Source: Cyanothece sp. UBA12306 (GTDB lineage Bacteria > Cyanobacteriota > Cyanobacteriia > Cyanobacteriales > Microcystaceae). Taken from it: a DNA stretch of 18,766 nucleotides. Below are positions 8,474-14,606 of this stretch, piece after piece. The notes beneath the pieces were generated by a model, which made no database searches, was not told the origin of the DNA, and saw only the letters and a program-made list of their open reading frames with translations. A program made the translations under genes and the position numbers. The DNA is taken from the NCBI GenBank assembly GCA_003448685.1, contig DLXW01000194.1, positions 2,259-21,024 on the forward strand, written 5' to 3'. How positions within the stretch are numbered: position 1 is the stretch's first letter; each line of letters begins with the position of its first letter.

Positions 8474-8767
8474 CTAATTGATCAGACTACCATTTTGTTC
8501 AGAATTAGGTTGGCAATCGAGAGCTGACGATTTCTTGTTGTTGGGTGTTGCTGCTAAATTTTGGGGATACAAATACAACCCTTTCTTGATAATTGATTTA
8601 AGCAGAGGACGACCTAACTTAGCCGCAGCTGGTAGGGCAATGGTTCCCAATAAAATTACCCCTAACCCCAACACCCCAGTGGAGTCACCCTTTAGATGAT
8701 GGTCTTCGACGACTTCTTTGACGTGTAAGGTTAATACGGATCTATCCCAGTGTATTAGTGACATCAT
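8474..8767 (-). CDS. Small DUF5132-like protein, last gene of the ATPase operon
   Basis: A 97-residue protein. ATG 8767 has AGGAG (CTCCT at 8774-8778 on the plus strand) six bases upstream, and only 13 bp separate it from the ATPase stop, so it is very likely co-transcribed. A polar, histidine-containing N terminus (HVKEVVEDHHLKGD, 15-28) is followed by one hydrophobic helix rich in glycine and alanine (about 32-52) and a basic amphipathic helix with KSIIKKGLYLYP (58-69). The core resembles the convergent gene 8168-8470, suggesting paralogues. No cysteine motif is present; the only cysteine is C85. Function is unknown. A membrane-bound accessory of the ATPase is an inference from context. Confidence 0.7.
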   Translation of the reverse strand: MMSLIHWDRSVLTLHVKEVVEDHHLKGDSTGVLGLGVILLGTIALPAAAKLGRPLLKSIIKKGLYLYPQNLAATPNNKKSSALDCQPNSEQNGSLIN

Positions 8768-8780
8768 TTTGCTCTCCTAT

Positions 8781-10892
8781 TCAATTGCTTTCTAGTTTGT
8801 GTTGAACCAAGGGACGTAAACTATTTAAGCCAGCTACGATCGCAGTTCCATTATGTATCAGGGTGGCTAACAAAGGGTTAAGGCCAACCGTTGTGGCTAA
8901 CCCTAACGCAGCCATATTAGGGGCTACAACCATTAAGGTATTTTGAGTAATTAACTGTTTTGTTTGTTGGGCAATAGCGATCGCCTCCAATAAGTCTTGT
9001 AAGTCATTATTCATCAACACCACATCTGCGGTTTCCCTGGCAATATCGGAACCGTTTTCAAAGGAAATAGACACGTCTGCATAGGCTAAGGCCACAGAAT
9101 CATTGAGTCCATCCCCCACAAAAGCGACGGTTTTACCCCTATGGTGCAAGTTTTGGACAATTTTCGCCTTATCTTCGGGGAAAGCCTCTGCATGGACTTG
9201 GGAGGGGGGAATCTGTACCTGTTGGGCTACTTCTGTCGCACGTTTTTGGTTGTCTCCCGTAAGGAGATGCACTTCCATCCCATAGTCTTGTTGCAAGTGG
9301 TGGATCAATTGTGCGCTTTGGGGACGCAGGGGATCGCTATAGTAAATAATGCCCTGAAAAATTCCATCACAGGCCACATAAATAGGGGAAAAATTGTCTT
9401 TTTCCTGCATCTTCACTGTTTCAATAATGGTGACTCCTTTACTGGTTAGTAACTTTTGAGAACCCACTAATACGGTTTGTCCGTCGATAGTGGCAACCAT
9501 TCCCAACCCTACCTCATAGTCCCAAGCTTGACGGGGTAAAATTTCTATTTCTCTACTGTTAGCATAATGGGCGATCGCTTCGGCTATGGGATGGGTAATG
9601 CGTTGTTCTGCTGATGCTGCTAACTGCAACACTTTGTCTTTTGCTAACCCTTGCGTTACAGTTTCGATCTCGACAACCTGAATATCTCCTTGGGTTAATG
9701 TTCCGGTTTTATCGAAGACAATGGTATCTATTTCTGATAATAGTTCTAAGGTGCGACCACTACGGACTAAAATGCCATGACGAGTAGTATGATTTAAGGC
9801 ACCTAAGAAGGCGGTTGGCATGGAAACTCGAATGCCAGTGACAAAATCTAAGGTAAGAATAGAAGCGACTCGACTGGGATCTCTCGTAACGGTTAAAATA
9901 ATGGCTGCTAATAATAATGAGGGCATAATTAATTGTTCAGCTAAGTTAGCTGCATAGTTGGCCATTCGGGTGTCATGAATTGGGGCTTTTTGTAATAAAT
10001 CAAAACTGGCAGCAGCACGGGTTTTATGGCCAACTCGTTCGCATTTAATGCGAATTTCTCCCGATCTTAATAGGGTTGAGGCATAGACATAAGTATCTTT
10101 TTGAGCAACAATGGGCATTGATTCCCCTGTTAATTGTTGTTGATCAATGGTAGCTTTTCCTTTAATAACAATGCCATCTACTGGTATTTTTTCTCCTGGA
10201 TAAACAACAACAATTTCTTCGACTTGTACGGTATAACTTTCAATGGAAATTATTTTTCCGTCTCTTTCTACCCAAGCAAAGCTACCAATTGTATCTAATA
10301 AATTGCTGGTTTTAGCTTCAGTGGAACGAGCGGTTCTTTCTCTAATAATATCTCCAAGTTCATGGAGGGTAATAACTAAAGAAGGGGTCACTACTTTTCC
10401 TTGTAAACCGCTAAATATTAAAGCTAAACTATCTAGGCAATCAAGATTAATTTTCTGCTGCTTAACAACACTATTGTAAGCCCTTTCTAGCACAGGAACG
10501 GCAGCACGGATCAGCATTAAAATTGCTATCAATCTTAATGCAGGTAGTTTTATTTTTAGGGAAGCCAATGAGAGAATAGTTGCTAAACCTGGATAGGTTA
10601 AACTTGACCATTCTTCTAAAATTTTTTGTTTGTTACTCTCATTATTTTGGCTGACACTTTTGGTATTTTTGGCTTGGTTGATAACTGCAAAAATCTGTTT
10701 ATTAATACTTGAATTTTGGATTGTTTCATAATTAATAATAACCGAACCTGACCAACAATTTAAACGTACATTTTTTATTCCCTCTACTGTTATCAACTGT
10801 TCCTCAAGAAAAGCAGCAAAGGGTTGGTCGTAAGTTAAACGATGTACTCGAACCCTAACTCTTCCAGGGACTTGATGAATAATAAAAGACAT
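8781..10892 (-). CDS. P1B-type (heavy-metal-like) ATPase without CPC motif
   Basis: A 703-residue P-type ATPase. Residues 1-60 form a ferredoxin-like domain of HMA_2 type with VPGRVRVRV at 8-16 and SVIINYE at 50-56 but no CxxC. Hydrophobic segments at about 97-133 and 150-180 precede the actuator domain with TGES (255-258). The phosphorylation motif is DKTGTLT (394-400), with HP at 434-435, TGDN at 545-548 and GDGLND at 593-598, then two C-terminal helices. The topology is P1B-like, but the helix before the phosphorylation domain reads DFVTGIRVSMPT (349-360), where CPC or SPC is expected. The metal is therefore not the usual Cu/Zn/Cd by motif. The gene follows feoAB and a companion membrane protein on the same strand. 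Iron is an inferred, unproven substrate; the ferrosome ATPase FezB is a possible relative. Confidence 0.85.
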   Translation of the reverse strand: MSFIIHQVPGRVRVRVHRLTYDQPFAAFLEEQLITVEGIKNVRLNCWSGSVIINYETIQNSSINKQIFAVINQAKNTKSVSQNNESNKQKILEEWSSLTYPGLATILSLASLKIKLPALRLIAILMLIRAAVPVLERAYNSVVKQQKINLDCLDSLALIFSGLQGKVVTPSLVITLHELGDIIRERTARSTEAKTSNLLDTIGSFAWVERDGKIISIESYTVQVEEIVVVYPGEKIPVDGIVIKGKATIDQQQLTGESMPIVAQKDTYVYASTLLRSGEIRIKCERVGHKTRAAASFDLLQKAPIHDTRMANYAANLAEQLIMPSLLLAAIILTVTRDPSRVASILTLDFVTGIRVSMPTAFLGALNHTTRHGILVRSGRTLELLSEIDTIVFDKTGTLTQGDIQVVEIETVTQGLAKDKVLQLAASAEQRITHPIAEAIAHYANSREIEILPRQAWDYEVGLGMVATIDGQTVLVGSQKLLTSKGVTIIETVKMQEKDNFSPIYVACDGIFQGIIYYSDPLRPQSAQLIHHLQQDYGMEVHLLTGDNQKRATEVAQQVQIPPSQVHAEAFPEDKAKIVQNLHHRGKTVAFVGDGLNDSVALAYADVSISFENGSDIARETADVVLMNNDLQDLLEAIAIAQQTKQLITQNTLMVVAPNMAALGLATTVGLNPLLATLIHNGTAIVAGLNSLRPLVQHKLESN

Positions 10893-10974
10893 AGATTTAA
10901 TTTCATTTTCTATCTTGATATTTTGGAGAGTTAGCTAGACATCATTATTACGGTTAAAGCTATGAACAATTCTT

Positions 10975-11565
10975 CTAGCTTACCCCGGCACTTACTTGAT
11001 TTTCTTGAGCATTATTAAAGATACTAAGTAATCTTAACCCAAGCTCAATATCAGATAGCCCTTCTCCATCATAATTGATTATAACCGAGGCAGCAGAACG
11101 GTTGATGCGAACCTTAGTAACACAATTATCTTGATTCAATAACTGTTGTAGCCGTTTAGCAAAGTCTTGATCTTCTGTAATTTTAGGAACTTTAATACGA
11201 ATACGTCCAGGAACAGAATGAACAATAGTGTATTCACTATCAGAATCATTATTAGATTTATTATTTGAGTTCATAGCTGCTGTTGCAATGACAGTATTTT
11301 CTGTTTGACTTGCTTGATCTTTAATAGTAGTAAAAAGTTGTCGGCACACACTAGCAACGGCTAAATTAACCAGTAACGCATTAGCCCCACGCAGTTGAAA
11401 ACGACTAGTAACAAAAACACCAATCAAAACAGGAACAACCATTTCAATTTCGTTGTGTTGTTTTAAATAGTTACCCAGTTGTTCCTCGGTGGCCTCAATT
11501 TGTTGTCCAATTTTTTGACCATATGCCTGATGTTGCTCCATAGAACCTAAAACATGACCTACCAT
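10975..11565 (-). CDS. Membrane protein with C-terminal VPGR/HMA_2-type domain
   Basis: A 196-residue protein. The frame is open back to a TTG at 11655, but ATG 11565 has AGGAG eight bases upstream and is the better start. Residues 1-40 are polar and helical (HQAYGQKIGQQIEATEEQLG). Residues 43-53 and 61-75 are hydrophobic, enough for a membrane hairpin. A linker rich in N and S follows (98-112), and residues 113-180 form a ferredoxin-like domain with VPGRIRIKV (118-126) and SVIINYD (160-166). That domain matches the ATPase N terminus, with the same 42-residue spacing between the two motifs, and lacks CxxC. The ATPase start lies 82 bp downstream. No function is known to me; a metal-delivery or compartment-shaping partner of the ATPase is inferred. 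Confidence 0.75.
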   Translation of the reverse strand: MVGHVLGSMEQHQAYGQKIGQQIEATEEQLGNYLKQHNEIEMVVPVLIGVFVTSRFQLRGANALLVNLAVASVCRQLFTTIKDQASQTENTVIATAAMNSNNKSNNDSDSEYTIVHSVPGRIRIKVPKITEDQDFAKRLQQLLNQDNCVTKVRINRSAASVIINYDGEGLSDIELGLRLLSIFNNAQENQVSAGVS

Positions 11566-11675
11566 AATATTTTCTCCTAAAATTAAATAACTACTAATTG
11601 TTGCTTTTTGCGATAATTCAGATGGCTTTTCTGTCCTTTTCCCAGAAGCGATCAAGAATAGGGCTTTCTACCTTA

Positions 11676-11681
11676 ATTATA
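11676..11681 (-). promoter_or_regulatory. -10 box for the VPGR protein/ATPase/DUF5132 operon
   Basis: On the minus strand this is TATAAT, about 110 bp before ATG 11565; the -35 is weak. It is centred in a near-palindrome (CCTTTATAATTAAGG, three mismatching positions) that could be an operator. This would let the operon be transcribed apart from feoAB, which ends 221 bp upstream of ATG 11565. Confidence 0.4.
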
Positions 11682-11786
11682 AAGGATCATTCTCCATACT
11701 ACTAGGTTAATCTCAACAATGACCTGCTTCAGGCAATTTAGAATTAAAGAATAAGCAGAAAAAATTAACTCTAAATTCGTCCAGGC

Positions 11787-13787
11787 TCAATTTGCTATTA
11801 AACTAGCTCCTTGATAGAAAATAAAACTGACAACCCAAGCTAAAACTAAGCCATATACCACAGAGAAAAAGGTGAACTTGACGTTTTTGGCTTCACTGCG
11901 AATGGTGGCTAAAGTAGCTACACAAGGGCTATACAGAAGACAGAACAACATAAAACTATAAGCTTGAATGGGGGAAATGGTTTGAGCTAAGGTGGCTTGG
12001 ATCGCACTAGGGTCAGCTAAACTATAAATAGTCGCTAAAGACCCCACAATAATCTCTTTAGCAATAAAGCCAAAAATTAGGGCAATGGTGAGTTCTTGAG
12101 GAATACCAATGGGACTGAGAACTGGCTCGAAAAACTCCCCTAAGCGTACTGCGTAACTTTGCTCTCCCGTCCCTGGTAAATTGGTTAACAGCAACACCCC
12201 TAACACCCCGACAATGATCCAACCCCCTGCTTTTTGCACAAAGCTTTTAACCGCATCTCCTCCTGTTACCATTCCCAACAGTACAGGAACTCCGAAGGCT
12301 AAGGTTAACGCCGTACTACCGATGGGGTTGACGGTTCCTTGGGGTAAGTTAGTCATCAACCAAACCCCCACAACACCAGCAGTAATAAACCCAGTGGCCC
12401 GGCGCAAAAACTCCCTTAACTCTCCCCAACCTCTTAACCAAATTTGTTTGAGAGTAGGAAAACGATAAGGAGGGAGTTCGATGACAAAGGGTTCTGTATT
12501 GGCAAACTGTCCTTTCATCAAAAAACCGGTTCCAAAAGCCACCAAAAAGCTGATTATGTATAAGGACAACAAGACCAAAGGGCCCCAGGTGCGATCAAAT
12601 AAAGCATCAATAATAAACACAAATACGGTTAAACGGGCTGAACACAGAGCAAAAGGCATAATTAAAATGGTCAAAAAACGCAGCGATCGCGATCGCATTA
12701 CCCTCGCACCCATAACCGCCGGAATATTACAGCCAAACCCCATAATCAACAGCACAAAACTGCGGCCATCTAACCCTAAACGATACATGATGGAGTCCAT
12801 CATATAAGCAGCGCGCGAAAAATAACCACTGTCTTCGATAATAGCCATCATAAAGAAAAACAATACCACCAGGGGTACAAAGGAGGCCACTGTCGCTAAC
12901 CCTCCATAGAGTCCGTCTACCAAAAAGCCCCTTAAAAAGTCAGGAAGTCCGACGGTTAAGGGATCAATAGCTACGGTTTGTAACCAAGTCGTCACAGCAT
13001 CAGCAATATCTTGGGAAGGGAGTCCTACTTGCCAGACAAACTGAAACATCAAGTAAATGGTCAGGAAAAATAAGGGTAACCCAATAACAGGATGTAACAA
13101 TAAGCTATCGAGTCGTTGGGTAAAAGTAAGAAACAGCTTCGAGGGCATTTCTACTGTCCCCTCTAACACCTGTGCGATCGCCTCTTTAGGGATCGGTTGA
13201 TGGGCTTCTATTTTTGGGGTCAAGTCTTGGGGGGAAGTAACAGGTTGATTTTGGGCTAAAATCTGAGCAATTCTATGTTTAGTCGAAATAATACCTCGAT
13301 TATATTTTGCGCTCACTAAAGCCACTGGCATTCCTAACTTTTCTTCTAGTTTCTCTCCATCGATCTCAATACCAAAATGGTTGGCTTCGTCTGCCATATT
13401 GAGAATTAGCATTCCTGGTATGCCCAATGCTTTCAATTGTAAGGCTAATCTAATTTGGCGATCAATTTGTCCGGCATTGAGTACTACTAAAACCAAGTTA
13501 ACGGGGAAGCGTTCCAAAAAATCTTGCACCACTGTCTCATCTTCTGAGTAGCCTTCTAAATCATAGATTCCTGGTAAGTCTACAAACTCGACGCTTTGCC
13601 CTTCGAGTTGAACTTGTGCTTCTAATAAATCAACGGTTACGCCAGGCCAGTTTCCCACAAACGCACTGGCACCAGTTATCTGATTAAATAGGGTTGACTT
13701 ACCCACATTGGGCATTCCCATCACACTAACTCGCTTGGTGGTTAGTTCTGGGGATAGAGTCGCCCCTGGACTGTGACAATGAGTCAT
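11787..13787 (-). CDS. feoB: Ferrous iron transport protein B (FeoB)
   Basis: Inner-membrane Fe(II) importer with a cytosolic G-protein domain. The protein is 666 residues, shorter than E. coli FeoB (773). G1 is GMPNVGKST (24-32), G3 DLPG (70-73), G4 NMAD (130-133) and G5 near SAK (159-161). The membrane part starts at about 232 and carries the Gate motifs GCNIPAV (352-358) and the second, SPCVATLATI (620-629). ATG 13787 has GGAG upstream. It lies 33 bp after feoA, so the two form an operon. Oddity: residues 460-482 and 516-538 are repeats of one membrane segment (13 of 23 identical by eye), which seems to add about 56 residues compared with FeoB as I recall it. All catalytic motifs are present, so it should be functional. 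Confidence 0.96.
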   Translation of the reverse strand: MTHCHSPGATLSPELTTKRVSVMGMPNVGKSTLFNQITGASAFVGNWPGVTVDLLEAQVQLEGQSVEFVDLPGIYDLEGYSEDETVVQDFLERFPVNLVLVVLNAGQIDRQIRLALQLKALGIPGMLILNMADEANHFGIEIDGEKLEEKLGMPVALVSAKYNRGIISTKHRIAQILAQNQPVTSPQDLTPKIEAHQPIPKEAIAQVLEGTVEMPSKLFLTFTQRLDSLLLHPVIGLPLFFLTIYLMFQFVWQVGLPSQDIADAVTTWLQTVAIDPLTVGLPDFLRGFLVDGLYGGLATVASFVPLVVLFFFMMAIIEDSGYFSRAAYMMDSIMYRLGLDGRSFVLLIMGFGCNIPAVMGARVMRSRSLRFLTILIMPFALCSARLTVFVFIIDALFDRTWGPLVLLSLYIISFLVAFGTGFLMKGQFANTEPFVIELPPYRFPTLKQIWLRGWGELREFLRRATGFITAGVVGVWLMTNLPQGTVNPIGSTALTLAFGVPVLLGMVTGGDAVKSFVQKAGGWIIVGVLGVLLLTNLPGTGEQSYAVRLGEFFEPVLSPIGIPQELTIALIFGFIAKEIIVGSLATIYSLADPSAIQATLAQTISPIQAYSFMLFCLLYSPCVATLATIRSEAKNVKFTFFSVVYGLVLAWVVSFIFYQGASLIAN
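12683..12696. repeat. HIP1 octamers, here an overlapping pair
   Basis: Two GCGATCGC sites overlap at 12683-12690 and 12689-12696 within feoB. Other exact HIP1 sites start at 1441, 3066, 3574, 4349, 4691, 6881, 7147, 7827, 7976, 8977, 9571, 13174, 15084, 17672 and 17999. That makes 17 in all, every one inside a coding sequence. Chance in random sequence of equal base use would give about 0.3. Confidence 0.9.
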
Positions 13788-13820
13788 TGATTTCTTCTCC
13801 TTTGAGCAAAAAAGCTGCTA

Positions 13821-14057
13821 TTAATGAACACTCAGTTCTAACTCAATCCCTTGGGCTTCGTGTCGCCGCATGGCTACTTCTGTGGTTATTCCCACTCGTA
13901 CATGAAGGGGTCCATTCCACCAAGCTTTACGCAATAGTTTGACTTCTTGTCCTTTAGTAAACCCCATGGCTTCTAGGCGACGAGATAACCCTGGATCATC
14001 AATGTTGATGGCTCTAACGATGGCCGAATGTCCTGGTTTTAGGTTTAATAATTTCAT
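13821..14057 (-). CDS. feoA: Ferrous iron transport protein A (FeoA)
   Basis: A 78-residue cytosolic SH3-like protein that supports FeoB. Typical features: KPGHSAIVRAI near the start, the GLSRRLEAMGFTKGQEV stretch in the middle, and an ending of EVAMRRHEAQGIELEL. The start is taken at ATG 14057; the frame extends ten codons further to a TTG, but the family begins close to this ATG and a weak AAGAG lies ahead. It is the first gene of a feoAB operon, with an extended -10 and a palindrome upstream that could bring iron control. Confidence 0.93.
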   Translation of the reverse strand: MKLLNLKPGHSAIVRAINIDDPGLSRRLEAMGFTKGQEVKLLRKAWWNGPLHVRVGITTEVAMRRHEAQGIELELSVH

Positions 14058-14093
14058 AGCTCTTGAATTAATGAGATTATTTCTCAATAAAAT

Positions 14094-14099
14094 TCTATA
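14094..14099 (-). promoter_or_regulatory. Extended -10 of the feoAB promoter
   Basis: On the minus strand the sequence is TGTTATAGA, i.e. TGn plus TATAGA, placing the start about 30 nt before the feoA ATG. No good -35 is seen; that region is occupied by the palindrome at 14119-14137. Confidence 0.4.
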
Positions 14100-14118
14100 A
14101 CAGTTTTCAACAGTCGAG

Positions 14119-14137
14119 AGAATATTGAGAATATTCT
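14119..14137. promoter_or_regulatory. Palindromic operator candidate upstream of feoA
   Basis: AGAATATTGAGAATATTCT is a perfect 8-3-8 inverted repeat. It also contains a tandem 9-bp direct repeat GAGAATATT (14118-14126 and 14127-14135). It covers the -35 position of the proposed feoA promoter. Position and AT-rich symmetry suit a Fur-type repressor, but it is not a clear match to the classical Fur 19-mer, so the regulator is unassigned. Confidence 0.5.
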
Positions 14138-14183
14138 TTACTATTTCTTAACCAAATTGTCATAACAAAACACGGGATTATTC

Positions 14184-14213
14184 AAAACTCTTGTTTAAAA
14201 ACAAGAGTTTTTT
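14184..14213 (+). terminator. Orphan intrinsic terminator-like hairpin
   Basis: AAAACTCTTGTTT (14184-14196) and AAACAAGAGTTTT (14199-14211) are perfect complements around a 2-nt centre, and the right arm ends in a run of six T (14208-14213). It lies between two divergent genes, with no plus-strand gene before it for several kb. It may end a short transcript starting near 14140-14160, or act as an attenuator in the leader of the gene at 14289. Confidence 0.55.
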
Positions 14214-14230
14214 CTAGGTGTTGAACTACT

Positions 14231-14246
14231 CGCATTTTTTAATGCG
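14231..14246 (+). other. Short hairpin upstream of the acidic small protein
   Basis: CGCATT, TTTT, AATGCG is a perfect 6-bp stem with a 4-nt loop. A possible -10 (TATGAT, 14253-14258) follows, 31 bp before ATG 14289; no good -35 was found. The role is unknown. Confidence 0.35.
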
Positions 14247-14288
14247 GTAAATTATGATAAGTTGAAGTAACTGTTCAAGCACTAACCG

Positions 14289-14519
14289 ATGAACAATCCC
14301 TCCTTGCGTCAAGAACCCCGCTACGAACCAGCGGCGGTAATCCCAGTTAAAAATGATACATCTCTTCTCGATTGGCTAGAAGCTACTAATCGTCTGATCC
14401 CGAGAGAATCACAAGAGTCCACCAATCCATTAGAGGAAGATGAGGAAATTTCCGAATTGATGGATGTAGATGACGGTTATGATGATGACGATGATGATCT
14501 TGAACTAGATGATGACTAA
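14289..14519 (+). CDS. DUF3134-like small protein with acidic tail
   Basis: A 76-residue protein. The N-terminal half (PSLRQEPRYEPAAVIPV, then SLLDWLEATNRLIPRE) matches my memory of DUF3134, a small cyanobacterial family of unknown function. Residues 49-76 are extremely acidic, 19 of 28 being D or E, with a run of six D at 65-70 encoded by GAT/GAC repeats. No membrane segment or signal peptide is seen. No clear Shine-Dalgarno is found before ATG 14289. It precedes mraY by 87 bp on the same strand and may be co-transcribed with it. The acidic tail could bind cations or basic partners, but that is speculation. Confidence 0.75.
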   Translation: MNNPSLRQEPRYEPAAVIPVKNDTSLLDWLEATNRLIPRESQESTNPLEEDEEISELMDVDDGYDDDDDDLELDDD

Positions 14520-14606
14520 GATCATTAGTTCAAACAGAAGGGAACATTTGACCTTGATATCCGTTGTAATATTTGAAGATACTTTGACAACCTATTAAGT
14601 TTAGCT

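Noticed and set aside
11566..11655. Thirty extra N-terminal codons from a TTG for the VPGR membrane protein
   Set aside because: The TTG has no ribosome site, while ATG 11565 has AGGAG at good spacing; the extra part looks like leader sequence after the -10 at 11676-11681.
11710..11780. Inverted repeat (AATTTAGA and TCTAAATT) after feoB considered as a terminator
   Set aside because: The arms are 8 bp with a loop of about 28 nt and low GC; too weak, and no T-run follows the second arm.
14058..14087. Ten extra codons from a TTG for FeoA
   Set aside because: FeoA proteins begin close to the ATG at 14057, and the predicted transcription start is near 14087.
14584..14589. Consensus TTGACA just before mraY
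   Set aside because: No -10 lies 16-18 bp downstream; that position is the mraY start codon itself.
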